Below are positions 26,912 to 36,432 of a stretch of 64,000 bases of DNA, piece after piece. This DNA is from Methylobacterium marchantiae. Lineage in GTDB: Bacteria > Pseudomonadota > Alphaproteobacteria > Rhizobiales > Beijerinckiaceae. The position numbers and the translations under genes were made by a program. The notes under the pieces were generated by a model. That model saw only the letters and a list, made by a program, of their open reading frames with translations. It did no database searches and was not told the origin of the DNA. The DNA lies in contig NZ_BPQT01000026.1 of assembly GCF_022179405.1 (NCBI RefSeq), forward strand, positions 62,001 to 126,000. Reading direction: 5' to 3'. How positions within the stretch are numbered: position 1 is the stretch's first letter; each line of letters begins with the position of its first letter.

Positions 26912-28303
26912 CTATTGAGCGGCCACGGCCGGACGGGGAGCGGCTTCCTGGTCCATGTTCGGCGCGTGGTCGGAGATTTCGGTGCCGATGGAGAACGGAT
27001 GCGCCATGACCTGGTTCAGCTTCTCCTGATCGAGCTCGCCCTCCCAGCGGCTGACCACGACCGTGGCGACGCCGTTGCCGATCAGGTTGGTGATGGCCCG
27101 GCATTCCGACATGAACTTGTCGACGCCGAGGATCAGGGTCATGGCAGCGACCGGCACCGGGTTGTTGGGGATGGCGCTGAGCGTGGCCGCAAGGGTGATG
27201 AAGCCGGCGCCGGTGACGCCGGAAGCGCCCTTCGACGTCAGCATCGCCACGAGGATGATGGTGGCGTACTGGCCGAAGGACAGGTCCGCGCCCACGGCCT
27301 GGGCCAGGAACAGCGACGCCAGGGTCATGTAGATGTTGGTGCCGTCGAGGTTGAACGAGTAGCCGGTGGGGATGACGAGGCCGACGACGGAATCCGAGGC
27401 CCCGAGGCGGCGCATCTTCGTCATCATGTGGGGCAGCACCGTCTCGGAGGACGAGGTGCCGAGCACGATGAGGAGTTCGTCCTTGATGTAGGCCAGGAAC
27501 TTGAAGATCGAGAAGCCGGCGACCCGGGCGATGCCACCGAGCACCAGCACCACGAACAGGAAGGCGGTGACGTAGAAGGTCCCGACGAGCCAGGCGAGAT
27601 CGATCACCTTGCCGATGCCGTATTGCCCGATGGTGAAAGCCATGGCGCCGAAGGCGCCGATGGGTGCGAGCTTCACCACGAGACCGATGATGCGGAAGAA
27701 GATCTGCCCCGCCGAATCGATGGCATGGGTGATGGCCTCGCCGCGCTTGCCCATACCGGTGACGACGACACCGGTCAGGATCGAGATCAGCAGGACCTGC
27801 AGCAGATCGCCCGTGGCGAAAGCATCGAAGAAGCTCTTGGGGATCAGGGCCATGATATGGCCTGTGACGGAATCGTCGGCCGCCATCTTGGCGTATTTCT
27901 CGACCGACTTGCCGTCGAGCTTGGTCACGTCGGCGTTGAAGCCCGCGCCCGGCTTGACCACCTCACCGACGAGGACGCCGATGAGGAGCGCGATGGTGGA
28001 GACCACCTCGAAATAGACCAACGCCTTCAAGCCGACGCGGCCGACCTTCTTGAGGTCGCCGATGGAGGCGATGCCGTGGACGATGGTACAGAAGATGATC
28101 GGCGCGATCATCATCTTGATCAGCGCGATGAAGGCGTCACCCAGCCATTTGACGGATTTACCCCATTCGGGATGCAGGTATCCGAGAAGAATGCCGAGCG
28201 CGATGGCGATCAGCACCTGGATGTAGAGCACTTTGTACCAGGGCTCGTGAGGGGTCGGTACGGCGGGCGCGCTCCCTCCGGCATGGACGGTGGTCTGAGC
28301 CAT
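26912..28303 (-). CDS. dctA: Dicarboxylate/cation symporter (DctA family)
   Basis: The product is 463 aa. It has eight hydrophobic helices plus two re-entrant hairpins, with [10 protein letters not shown] (HP1 serine-rich motif), [11 protein letters not shown] and [11 protein letters not shown], which are hallmarks of the DAACS/glutamate-transporter family. It should import C4-dicarboxylates such as succinate or malate with protons or sodium. The N-terminus (about 20 residues) is polar. It is the first gene of a minus-strand set dctA, ROK kinase, aminotransferase. No DctB/DctD regulators are nearby. Confidence 0.92.
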   Translation of the reverse strand: MAQTTVHAGGSAPAVPTPHEPWYKVLYIQVLIAIALGILLGYLHPEWGKSVKWLGDAFIALIKMMIAPIIFCTIVHGIASIGDLKKVGRVGLKALVYFEVVSTIALLIGVLVGEVVKPGAGFNADVTKLDGKSVEKYAKMAADDSVTGHIMALIPKSFFDAFATGDLLQVLLISILTGVVVTGMGKRGEAITHAIDSAGQIFFRIIGLVVKLAPIGAFGAMAFTIGQYGIGKVIDLAWLVGTFYVTAFLFVVLVLGGIARVAGFSIFKFLAYIKDELLIVLGTSSSETVLPHMMTKMRRLGASDSVVGLVIPTGYSFNLDGTNIYMTLASLFLAQAVGADLSFGQYATIILVAMLTSKGASGVTGAGFITLAATLSAIPNNPVPVAAMTLILGVDKFMSECRAITNLIGNGVATVVVSRWEGELDQEKLNQVMAHPFSIGTEISDHAPNMDQEAAPRPAVAAQ

Positions 28304-28571
28304 GTTCCCTCACTGGCGCCTCTTCGGGCGTACGCTCGTATGTCTTGCCGAGACGCTAGCGATTTTAATCCCTCTGCTCAACGAGACTTCGGGGGATAAT
28401 CTTTGTTTCTCGCGGAAAAGGTGAGGGTAGGCTGCTTCTGTAACTCGACTGAAGAAACGCCTCGGCACTTTGCCCATGATCTGCGCAGGCCGAAGAGGGG
28501 CCACACGATATCGGTGCGGTTCCCACTGCTTCGAAAAGGGCTGCGCTCAGTCGCCGGCTACGCGCGGAGTC

Positions 28572-29465
28572 TCAGGTCTGCTGGTTGCGGCGGGGACGCA
28601 CGGTCCAGCGTTCGAATTCCGCGGCGGGATCGTTATCGCGGCTGGGAGCACGAGGCTGTTGCGATGCTCCGAGAGCCTGGGACAGGCTCTCGATCACGTC
28701 GTCGATCCGGGCATCCGCCCGATGCTGGGTGTCGGCCGTGGATGTTTCGTCCGCGGGGGGCTCCTCTCGGCGTTCCTCGTTCCCCTCGTCGACGACAGGC
28801 TGGGGTGCAGGCTCCTCCACCTGCGTGACCGCAGGCACCGGCGCCTTGGCAGCGAGCGCCGCGGCACGGCGACTCGCGCGAAGACTCGCCTCGTCCTCGC
28901 CGGCCTTCGGCGACGGGGCGTTGAAGCGGCCGAAGCCGAAGCGGGGCTCGAGGAGATCGAGGATCGCGTCGAGGGCCGCGTTACTCAAGGCGATCTCGCC
29001 GGATTGCGGAGCGCCCTGGATCGCGACGGCGTGGCGGTCATAGGCGGAATCGTCGGAGACTTCGTCGCCGAACCATGCCGGAGGCGCGAAGGCGGCAGCC
29101 TGACCCGGCTCATCGAATACGACGCTGAGCAGGTCGAGCGCGCCCGGCGTAAGGTATCGATCGACCAGCACCTCACGGCCGTTACCGAGCGCCACCACCG
29201 CACGATCGTAGGCCGCCTTGCCGGAACATACATCGAGCAGCGCGTCGCCATGGGCGCGGGGGACATCGGTCCGTTCTTCGCTCGACGTACCGTCGGCCGC
29301 CGTGGTGACGAGGACGAGATGGCAGTTTTGACCGTCGACGCGGACATACGAGGTGCGACCGGCCTGGGGAGCGAAGTAACCTTCGGTAATCTTCGAGCCG
29401 CCACGCTCCTTTCGGATCAGGCGGACGAGAGAGGGTGCGACCAGGAACCGACGAACGACACTCAT
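28572..29465 (-). CDS. CYTH-like domain protein with acidic C-terminal tail
   Basis: The product is 297 aa. The N-terminal part (about 1-150) begins VVRRFLVAPSLVRLIRK and continues GSKITEGYFA, TSYVRVDGQN, which weakly resembles the CYTH (adenylate cyclase IV / triphosphatase) opening. The usual ExExK motif is degenerate (no clear E-x-E), so catalysis is doubtful. The C-terminal half (about 190-297) is disordered, rich in Glu, Ala, Pro and Arg. The call is inference and function is unknown. It stands alone on the minus strand. Confidence 0.6.
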   Translation of the reverse strand: MSVVRRFLVAPSLVRLIRKERGGSKITEGYFAPQAGRTSYVRVDGQNCHLVLVTTAADGTSSEERTDVPRAHGDALLDVCSGKAAYDRAVVALGNGREVLVDRYLTPGALDLLSVVFDEPGQAAAFAPPAWFGDEVSDDSAYDRHAVAIQGAPQSGEIALSNAALDAILDLLEPRFGFGRFNAPSPKAGEDEASLRASRRAAALAAKAPVPAVTQVEEPAPQPVVDEGNEERREEPPADETSTADTQHRADARIDDVIESLSQALGASQQPRAPSRDNDPAAEFERWTVRPRRNQQT

Positions 29466-29761
29466 GTACTTTCTCCCTTGGTCGACTCGTCACGGCCGGC
29501 GGTTCATCGGGACCATTGGGCCAGAGGCGCAGTATAGATGCGCCACGGATAAGCCCTAAGCCTGTTTCCGCCGAGACGGAACCGCCACCCTGTGGATATG
29601 GCCCTGCAGGGCCGTCCGGATACGACCGTCTTCCCGGCCGACGCCCAGTACAACGCGTATCGCGGGCGAAGACCTTACCTCTCCGACTAAGGAAAAAGTC
29701 GCCGAAATCAAGGCCGCGCGGCTCGCGATCCACCCATCGTCGCGTAGGATACCGATGCTGA

Positions 29762-30169
29762 TCAGGTCTTCGGCTCGAAGCGCAGCGAGATGCCGTTCAT
29801 GCAGTAGCGCAGCCCCGTCGGCGCCGGACCATCGTCGAAGACGTGTCCGAGATGGCCTTGGCAGCGGGCGCAATGCACCTCGGTCCGCACCATCCAGTGG
29901 CTGCGGTCGGCCTTGGTCTCCACTGCTCCATCGATGGGATCGAAGAAGCTCGGCCAACCCGTTCCGGACTCGAACTTGGTGGTGTTCTCGAACAGAGGCG
30001 CGTCGCACCCAGCGCAGTGGAAGGTGCCCGGCCGCTTCTCGGCGTTCAGGCAACTCGTCCCCGCCCGCTCGGTCCCATGCTCGCGAAGGACCCGGTACTG
30101 GTCCGGCGTCAGGATTTCACGCCACTCGGCTTCGGTGCGACTGACGGGGCCGGCCTGGGTCTCGCTCAT
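29762..30169 (-). CDS. msrB: Peptide-methionine (R)-S-oxide reductase
   Basis: The product is 135 aa. Two CxxC pairs (C52/C55 and C100/C103) bind zinc, and RYCMNGISLRF holds the catalytic Cys123. GTGWPSF is the substrate pocket signature. The enzyme reduces methionine-R-sulfoxide in oxidised proteins. There is no signal peptide, so it is cytoplasmic. The start at 30169 is set by homology; upstream residues in the frame are unrelated. It stands as a single gene downstream of yihY. Confidence 0.95.
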   Translation of the reverse strand: MSETQAGPVSRTEAEWREILTPDQYRVLREHGTERAGTSCLNAEKRPGTFHCAGCDAPLFENTTKFESGTGWPSFFDPIDGAVETKADRSHWMVRTEVHCARCQGHLGHVFDDGPAPTGLRYCMNGISLRFEPKT

Positions 30170-30233
30170 GATGATCTCCGGTTCATCGACATGGACTGGG
30201 GAGATAGGTATTCCAGCGTCGTCCGGCACCCTG

Positions 30234-31388
30234 TCACGCTGCCGCGCCGATCGTGTCGGCCATCCGTGCCTCACGGTCGCCCATGGGTCTCTCCGGGCCG
30301 GTCGTGGTGTCGCGGGCGGTCTGGTGCTCCATCTCGGCGTTGATCTCGGCTCCCAGAAGCACGATCGTGGTCGAGATCCAGATCCAGGTCATGAAGCCGA
30401 TGGCAGCGCCGAGCGAGCCGTAGGTCTCGTTGTAATTGCCGAAGCTGGAGACGTACCAGGAGAACAGGATCGAGGCGAAGAGCCATAGCAGACCGGCGAC
30501 GGCACCGCCGGTGCCGACCCAGCGCCAGCGCGGTCGCTCGCGGCTCGGGCCGTAGCGGTAGAGCAGCGAAAGGCCGCCGAGAAGGACGATGAGGAGGCCC
30601 GGCCAGCGCAGCAGGGCGATCAGCCTGGCGCCCTGCCCGAAACCGAAGAAATTGAACACGACCGGCAGCACGACGATGCTGGTGAGCGCAAGGATCGTGA
30701 AGCCGAGCGCTCCGACCGTGAAGGTGAGCGAGCGCAGGTTCAGCATCAGGAAGGAGCGCTTCTCGTCTTCTTCGTAGACGACGTTCAGGGCGTCGAACAT
30801 CGCCTTCATCGCGGCGTTGGCGCTCCAGAGCGACAGGACGAGGCTGGAGAAGAAGGTCAGGCCCAGCGTACCGTTGTCCTTGGCGGCGATGCGCTTCACC
30901 TGCTCGCCGATGATGTCGATGGCGCTGGAAGGCAGCACGCCCTGCATGCTGGACAGGTGCTCGTTGATGGCGCCCACATCGGCGACGAGGCCGTAGCAGG
31001 TCACCAGGGCGGCGATGGCCGGGAACAGCGACAGCAGGGTGAAGAACGTGACCCCGGCGGCGACCGCGAGCACGCGGTCCTTGTTGAACTCGAGATAGAC
31101 GCGGACGGCGATGTCCTTCCAACCGGCGCGGGTGATCTCGGTCGGGCTACCCGCCGCCCGGCCGCGATGAACCTGCGTGGCGGCGACCCATTCCGCCGTG
31201 CGCCCGCTATGCGATCGCGCGCCCTCGGTGCGGCGTGGCTCGGGCTCGTCCTTGCCGGTGTTCCGGCCCTGCGAGCGCGGCGCCAGAGACAGGGCAAGGA
31301 GCGCCGCCCCCATGGCCAGGGTCCAGAGCACCGTATGTGCCGAACCTGGCCCGGCAGGGTCCGGAGATGGGGGCTGAGACGAGGGCAT
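30234..31388 (-). CDS. yihY: YihY/BrkB family inner-membrane protein
   Basis: The product is 384 aa. A short N-terminal hydrophobic segment and a basic, low-complexity linker precede a YihY domain (about 100-355) with six predicted membrane helices. Its signature includes AAGVTFFTLLSLFPAIAALV and the block with YRYGPSRERPRWRWVGTGG. The family was once called ribonuclease BN; its present role is unclear, and transport or envelope functions are suggested. The C-terminal tail is polar. It starts at the ATG at 31388, 87 bases before matB's stop. Confidence 0.88.
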   Translation of the reverse strand: MPSSQPPSPDPAGPGSAHTVLWTLAMGAALLALSLAPRSQGRNTGKDEPEPRRTEGARSHSGRTAEWVAATQVHRGRAAGSPTEITRAGWKDIAVRVYLEFNKDRVLAVAAGVTFFTLLSLFPAIAALVTCYGLVADVGAINEHLSSMQGVLPSSAIDIIGEQVKRIAAKDNGTLGLTFFSSLVLSLWSANAAMKAMFDALNVVYEEDEKRSFLMLNLRSLTFTVGALGFTILALTSIVVLPVVFNFFGFGQGARLIALLRWPGLLIVLLGGLSLLYRYGPSRERPRWRWVGTGGAVAGLLWLFASILFSWYVSSFGNYNETYGSLGAAIGFMTWIWISTTIVLLGAEINAEMEHQTARDTTTGPERPMGDREARMADTIGAAA

Positions 31389-31475
31389 GACGGCAACCGG
31401 GACGGAGACGGCGCGAGCTTGGCCGTTCGATGACGAGAACCGCCGGCCCGCCAAAGCGTTCCGTCGCCTCAGCCG

Positions 31476-32996
31476 TCAGCGGCGGTAGAGTTCCGCATGC
31501 GCCTCACGCAGAAGGTTCTTCTGCACCTTGCCCATGGCGTTGCGCGGCAAGTCCTCGGCGAAGAGAATGCGCTTGGGGCATTTGAACCGAGCGAGGCGCC
31601 CTTCGAGGATGCGCAGGATCTCCTCCTCACCCGGCGCATCGGGGCGGGCGACGACGATCGCGGTGACGCCCTCGCCGAAATCGGCATGGGCCAAGCCGAT
31701 CACGGCGGATTCGACGACCCCCGGGAGGGCGTCGATCTCATTCTCGACCTCCTTCGGGTAGACGTTGTAACCGCCGGTGATGATGAGATCCTTGCCGCGC
31801 CCGACGATATGGACGTAGCCGCGCTCGTCGACCTTGCCGAGATCGCCGGTGATGAAGAATCCGTCGGCCTTGAACTCGGAGGCCGTCTTCTCTGGCATGC
31901 GCCAATAGCCCCTGAACACGTTCGGCCCCTTCACCTCGATCATCCCGACCGCATCGGCGGGCAACGCCCTGCCCGTATCGGCATCGACCACCCTCAGCGA
32001 GATTCCGGGAAGGGGCAGCCCCACCGTGCCGGCGATGCGCTCGCCGTCATAGGGGTTCGAGGTGTTCATGTTGGTCTCGGTCATGCCGTAGCGTTCGAGG
32101 ATGGCGTGGCCGGTGCGGGCCTGCCAGTCCCGGTGCGTCTCGGCGAGGAGCGGCGCGGAGCCGGAGACGAACAGGCGGATCTTCGCCGCCGCCTCGGGGG
32201 TCAGGCCGGGCTCCCTGAGGAGGCGGGTGTAAAAGGTCGGCACGCCCATCATCGCTGTCGCCCGCCCCATGAGGGCGAGCACCTGCTTCGGATCGAACTT
32301 CGGCAGGAAGATCGCGGTGGCGCCGGCCAGCAGCACGATGTTGGTGGCGACGAACAGGCCGTGGGTGTGGAACACCGGCAGGGCGTGGATCAGCACGTCG
32401 TCGGCGGTGAAGCGCCAGGCCTCCACCAGGGTGATTGCGTTGGAGGCGAGGTTGTCGTGGCTGAGCATGGCGCCCTTCGAGCGCCCGGTCGTGCCCGACG
32501 TGTAGAGGATCGCCGCCAGATCGTCGGCGCCGCGCGCGACATCCGCGAAATCGGTACCGGCGGCGTCCGCCGCGTCCGCCATGCTGCCGCGCCCCGACCC
32601 GTCGAGGGTGCGCAGGGCCGTCACCTTCGCTTCGGCGGCGACGGGCTCCAGGGCGGCGAGCCGGGCGGAATCGCAGACGAACAGGGACGCCTCTGCGTCC
32701 GACAGGAAATACGCGATTTCGGGGGCGGTATAGGCGGTGTTGAGCGGCAGGAAGACGGCGCCCGCCCGAACCGCGCCGAGATAGAGGAACACCACCTCGG
32801 CGCTCTTCTCGACCTGGACGGCGACGCGGTCGCCCGTCCTCACCCCGAGCGCCCTCAGAGCGGAGGCATAGGCGGCCGACCTGTCGAGCATGTCGGCATA
32901 GCTGATCCGAGTGCCGTCGCCGGTCTCGATGAAGGTCCGGGTAGCGGGATCCGCGGGCAAGCTCGCCCGGATGAGGTCGAAGAGATGGTTACGCAT
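31476..32996 (-). CDS. matB: Malonyl-CoA synthetase
   Basis: The product is 506 aa. It is an ANL-superfamily AMP-forming ligase. The P-loop-like YTSGTTGRSKGAML (about 165-178), ERYGMTETNM and the C-terminal lysine motif MGKVQKNLLR are present. The spacing and the YGMTETNMNTSNPY segment match MatB, which converts malonate, ATP and CoA to malonyl-CoA. Its partner, malonyl-CoA decarboxylase, is 54 bases upstream on the same strand, so together they turn malonate into acetyl-CoA. Confidence 0.9.
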   Translation of the reverse strand: MRNHLFDLIRASLPADPATRTFIETGDGTRISYADMLDRSAAYASALRALGVRTGDRVAVQVEKSAEVVFLYLGAVRAGAVFLPLNTAYTAPEIAYFLSDAEASLFVCDSARLAALEPVAAEAKVTALRTLDGSGRGSMADAADAAGTDFADVARGADDLAAILYTSGTTGRSKGAMLSHDNLASNAITLVEAWRFTADDVLIHALPVFHTHGLFVATNIVLLAGATAIFLPKFDPKQVLALMGRATAMMGVPTFYTRLLREPGLTPEAAAKIRLFVSGSAPLLAETHRDWQARTGHAILERYGMTETNMNTSNPYDGERIAGTVGLPLPGISLRVVDADTGRALPADAVGMIEVKGPNVFRGYWRMPEKTASEFKADGFFITGDLGKVDERGYVHIVGRGKDLIITGGYNVYPKEVENEIDALPGVVESAVIGLAHADFGEGVTAIVVARPDAPGEEEILRILEGRLARFKCPKRILFAEDLPRNAMGKVQKNLLREAHAELYRR

Positions 32997-33050
32997 GACG
33001 TCGTCCAGCCGTGGTCGAGCCGACAGCCGTGGCCGGACGACGACTCGAAA

Positions 33051-34457
33051 TCAAGCCTCTGCCAGCGCGACGGCGCGAATCGGCGGCAGGTTGGCCTTCA
33101 GCTCGCGGCTCACGTTGCTCGACGCCGCGACCGTACCGAGATTGGCATAGGTCTCGTGATTCTTCTCGATGGCCGAGAGGTCGTAGAGGTAATTGACCAT
33201 CAGCCCGCGGGACTGCGCCAGCCCCTTGCTCGAAACATCACCGAGGAAGTTGAGCCGCTCAAGCCGCGCGCCGTTGCCGAGGTGGAACCGGGCCACCGGG
33301 TCGAGGGGCTTGCCGCGCTCGTTCTTGGCCCGCAGGAAGTAGGCGGCGGCGGCCGGGATCAGGGCCTTCTTCACCGCATCGGCCCTGGCCTTGTCCGCAT
33401 GCCAGCCCGGTTCGTCGATGGCCCGCAGCGCCTCGATATCGTCACGGGTCAGTCCCTGCGGCGCATCGGAGCGGCGCTCGCGATCGAGCCAAGCGGAGAA
33501 GCCGGGCACCGGCGAGAGCGTGACGAAAGTCTTCAGGCTGGGAATCTCGCGGGCGAGGTCCTCCACCACCTGCTTGATGAGGAAATTGCCGAATGTGACG
33601 CCGGCGAGGCCCTTCTGGCAGTTCGAGATCGAGTAGAAGATGGCGGTCGTGGCCGCACGGGTGGGGAGCAATTCGCGCTCATGCGCCAGGATCGGCGCAA
33701 TGGCCGGCGCGATGCCCCCGGTGAGGGCGACCTCGACGAAGATCAGCGGCTCGTCCTGCAGGGCCGGATGAAAGAACGCGAAACAGCGCCTGTCGGACGG
33801 CTCGATGCGTCGACGCAATTCGTCCCAGCCTGCGATCTCGTGCACCGCCTCGTAGCGGATGATCTTCTCCAGGATATGGGCCGGCGTCGTCCAGTCGATG
33901 TGGCGCAGAACGAGGAAGCCGCGGTTGAACCACGATGCGAACAGATGCTCGAAATCGCTGTCGAGGCTGTCGACCGCATCGACGAGAACATGGTCGGCCT
34001 CGTCCCCGCGCAACGCCTTGCGCAGGGCAAAGAGATCCTCGCGCATTCGCACCAGAGCGAGGGTGCCGTTGCGGGCGAGGTTCAGCCGGCGGATAAGTTC
34101 CTGGCTGCGCGGCTCGGCCGCTTCGTGCAGCACGCCGAGGGCGGCGCGGGTCGGATCTCGACGATAGGCGGCGATGGCCTCGTCTACCGCCTCGTGATCG
34201 GCCCCGAAGACGGTCGCGATACCCTGCAGGAACACGAGCCGCTCGGGCTTCGCGAGGCTGGAATAGCGCTCCAGGATCAGGCGCGCGAGCGCCACCCCCG
34301 ACGCCTCGCCGCGCCGGGAGATCAGATCCTCGCAGAGCTTGATGAGTTCCTGCGCGTTGGCCCTCGAGGCGAGGTCGCCCCGGCCGATTCCGATGAGATC
34401 ACGACCGCGGTCGCTGATGGTCTGAAGCAGGTCGCCGAAGAACGAGATCGCCGCCAT
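33051..34457 (-). CDS. Malonyl-CoA decarboxylase
   Basis: The product is 468 aa. The helical N-terminal domain and the C-terminal GNAT-like catalytic domain of the MCD family are both visible. RCFAFFHPALQDEPLIFVEVALT and YSISNCQKGLAGVTFGNFLIK are conserved blocks, the second carrying the active-site Ser/His area. The enzyme converts malonyl-CoA to acetyl-CoA and CO2. It is the first gene of the pair with matB. No MatR-type regulator or malonate carrier is adjacent. Confidence 0.92.
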   Translation of the reverse strand: MAAISFFGDLLQTISDRGRDLIGIGRGDLASRANAQELIKLCEDLISRRGEASGVALARLILERYSSLAKPERLVFLQGIATVFGADHEAVDEAIAAYRRDPTRAALGVLHEAAEPRSQELIRRLNLARNGTLALVRMREDLFALRKALRGDEADHVLVDAVDSLDSDFEHLFASWFNRGFLVLRHIDWTTPAHILEKIIRYEAVHEIAGWDELRRRIEPSDRRCFAFFHPALQDEPLIFVEVALTGGIAPAIAPILAHERELLPTRAATTAIFYSISNCQKGLAGVTFGNFLIKQVVEDLAREIPSLKTFVTLSPVPGFSAWLDRERRSDAPQGLTRDDIEALRAIDEPGWHADKARADAVKKALIPAAAAYFLRAKNERGKPLDPVARFHLGNGARLERLNFLGDVSSKGLAQSRGLMVNYLYDLSAIEKNHETYANLGTVAASSNVSRELKANLPPIRAVALAEA

Positions 34458-34629
34458 GGCTCGCCGCCTGCCCCTTAACCTGTCGCCCGCCCGGGGAAAT
34501 GCCGGTCTCGCGGAACCTCGCCTACGCGAGCATCAGTCTATGATGCGGGGCGAAGAAGAGCCAGGGCTCCGAAAGCGGAAACATGCCGCAGGTTCAGGGG
34601 GATGGGCAGACAAGACCTCGTCGTAGAAA

Positions 34630-34824
34630 TCACATTTGAGCAGTCTCCACAGCCACTTGATCGGCCCGCTCACGCCAATCCTCGATACCGTGCTGGCGCG
34701 CGAAACGAAGTTCCGCCGCACGTTGAGCCCGGCGCGGATCTCGGGCCCGTGAAATCTCTACAGCGCCGATTGTGAACGGCACGCCGAGGATTTGCTTGGC
34801 GAAGCTGACGCGATAATTCGGCAT
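34630..34824 (-). CDS. Small hypothetical protein (64 aa)
   Basis: The product is a soluble 64-residue basic/acidic protein opening MPNYRVSFAKQILGVPFTIG and ending in a charged helical tail. A GGAG lies six bases before the ATG at 34824, giving it a good ribosome-binding site, and codon use fits the neighbourhood. The first residues (YRVSF) suggest a short beta strand. I do not recognise the family. It stands alone upstream of malonyl-CoA decarboxylase. Confidence 0.55.
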   Translation of the reverse strand: MPNYRVSFAKQILGVPFTIGAVEISRARDPRRAQRAAELRFARQHGIEDWRERADQVAVETAQM

Positions 34825-35214
34825 TCCAAACTCCGGTGTCGAGACGCGGTGCTGTCTCCGGCATCATGGAACGACTCGTCTCGACAGTCGGAACTGTGGC
34901 AGAAAGACTTGGCTTCTGCCAAGTGGGACTCTGCCGGACGCGACGCACCAAGTCTTTGTCCGATAACAGTCCGTATATGGGGATCGCCGCATCCGATGAA
35001 AGATCGCGGTCTCATGGCGCGTCATGTGCGGCAACGGGACCCTTTCGTGCCGGTGCGAGTTGCTCAGGCGCGTCGCCGCCCCCAACCGCGAGACGCAGCC
35101 TCTCCCTTGGCCGTTCACGGAACCGATCCACCGGATGACGAGACTCCCACCGTTCTTCCATGCACCGTTCTTCCATGACCACGGCGCGATGGGCCGCGAC
35201 CTTCCGGTGTACGC
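34825..35214. other. Gene-free stretch upstream of the MFS gene
   Basis: About 390 bases with no supported gene. It presumably carries promoters for the small gene on the minus strand and for the MFS transporter on the plus strand. The only structure seen is an exact 15-bp tandem duplication at 35148-35177 (listed separately). Confidence 0.45.
35148..35177. repeat. Exact tandem duplication of 15 bp
   Basis: CACCGTTCTTCCATG occurs twice head to tail, at 35148-35162 and 35163-35177, 38 bases before the MFS start. It looks like a recent slippage duplication in the leader. Whether it affects expression cannot be told. Confidence 0.8.
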
Positions 35215-36420
35215 TTGAGCGTCGTGCCGGACAGGAATCCGAGCCACGGTTTCACCGCCAGGACGCGCTTCGGCCTGACCCTGATCGCCGGGGGCGCCGT
35301 CGCCAACATCTACTACAACCAGCCGCTCCTCGCGGTCCTGGTCAGCGAATTCGGTGCGCGCGCCGCACTTCTCGTCCCCACGGCCTGTCTCGTGGGCTAC
35401 GGCCTCGGCATCCTCGGTCTCGTCCCGCTTGGAGATGCCTGGCCGAGGCGGACGCTGATCGTGGCGCAGCTCATCGGCCTGAGCGTGGCGCTGCTCGGGG
35501 CCGCTCTTTCGCCGAATCTCACGGTCCTCACGATCGCCTGCCTCTTCATCGGGTTCCTCTCCTCTGCGGCGCAACAGGCGGTCCCCTTCGCTGCGGAACT
35601 CGCACCGGACGAGAGCCGCGGGCGAATGGTCGGGCAGGTGATGACGGGGCTCCTCACAGGCATTCTGCTCGCACGCACGGCGAGCGGCTTCGTCGGTGCG
35701 CATTTCGGCTGGCGGGCGGTGTTCTTCGCCGCCGCCTTCGTGGCTCTGGCCATCGCCGCCGTAGCGGCCGCGACCCTGCCGAAGACGAAGCAGACCAGGC
35801 CGCTGCGCTACCGTGCGCTGATGCTGTCGATCCTGCATCTGGTGAAGACCCAGCCGATCCTGCGCAATGCCAGCCTCTCGCAAGGCCTGCTGTTCGCGAG
35901 CTTCAATGCGTTCTGGGCAACGCTGGCCCTGCTGGTCGAGGCCCCGCCCTTCGATCTCACAGCCGCCGGCGCCGGCCTGTTCGGGGTGATCGGGGTCTGC
36001 GGGGCGTTCGTCGCGCCGCTCTCGGGCCGCTATACCGACCGGAAGGGTGCGCGGCCGGTGGTGGTGACCGGAGCTGCTCTCGTCCTCGCCTCGTTCCTGG
36101 TGCTTTGGCTCGGGGGTGAGGTCTCGCTGATCGCGGTGGGGATCGGCGTGCTCCTCATCGATATCGGCCTCAACGGCGCGCTCATCGCCAATCAGACGAG
36201 AGCCTATGCCCTCGTCCCCGGCGCCAGGGGACGGATCAATACCGTGCTGTTCACGGTGATGTTCGTGTTCGGTGCGCTCGGCGCCTTCGCCGGCTCCCAG
36301 GCCTTCCTCCTGGCAGGATGGCCCGGTGTCTGCGCGGTGGGCGGCGTTCTGTCGAGCGCGGGACTCCTCGTGGCGATCTTCGACCGGTCGCGGGCGGCTT
36401 CCGCCACGAAGCCCGCCTGA
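35215..36420 (+). CDS. MFS transporter (sugar/drug exporter type)
   Basis: The product is 401 aa with about twelve hydrophobic segments. ANIYYNQPLLAVL near the N-terminus and the DxxGR-type loop ESRGRMVGQVM after helix 5 mark a proteobacterial MFS efflux subgroup (YnfM/arabinose-efflux-like). The substrate is unknown. The start is a TTG at 35215 or GTG at 35224; no ATG fits. The last codons form half of a palindrome shared with the convergent cobC gene. Confidence 0.85.
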   Translation: MSVVPDRNPSHGFTARTRFGLTLIAGGAVANIYYNQPLLAVLVSEFGARAALLVPTACLVGYGLGILGLVPLGDAWPRRTLIVAQLIGLSVALLGAALSPNLTVLTIACLFIGFLSSAAQQAVPFAAELAPDESRGRMVGQVMTGLLTGILLARTASGFVGAHFGWRAVFFAAAFVALAIAAVAAATLPKTKQTRPLRYRALMLSILHLVKTQPILRNASLSQGLLFASFNAFWATLALLVEAPPFDLTAAGAGLFGVIGVCGAFVAPLSGRYTDRKGARPVVVTGAALVLASFLVLWLGGEVSLIAVGIGVLLIDIGLNGALIANQTRAYALVPGARGRINTVLFTVMFVFGALGAFAGSQAFLLAGWPGVCAVGGVLSSAGLLVAIFDRSRAASATKPA

Positions 36421-36432
36421 TCAGGCGGGCTT
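36409..36432. terminator. 24-bp perfect palindrome across two convergent stop codons
   Basis: AAGCCCGCCTGA at 36409-36420 is followed directly by its exact reverse complement TCAGGCGGGCTT at 36421-36432. Each arm encodes Lys-Pro-Ala-stop, one for the MFS gene (+) and one for cobC (-). With no spacer the RNA hairpin would need a small loop opened from the centre. A role as a bidirectional terminator is inferred from position and symmetry; there is no T-run. Confidence 0.6.

Noticed and set aside
26915-28399. 494-codon plus-strand frame antisense to dctA
   Set aside because: Asp/Gly/His-rich composition is a mirror of membrane-helix codons; dctA is certain.
28403-28828. 141-codon frame between dctA and the CYTH-like gene
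   Set aside because: Overlaps the CYTH-like gene in antisense and is Arg-rich with no motif.
31497-34478. Open frame of 993 codons on the plus strand
   Set aside because: It is antisense to matB and malonyl-CoA decarboxylase, both of which have clear catalytic motifs. The translation is Arg/Gly/Asp-rich low complexity, as expected from the high-GC codon pattern of the other strand.
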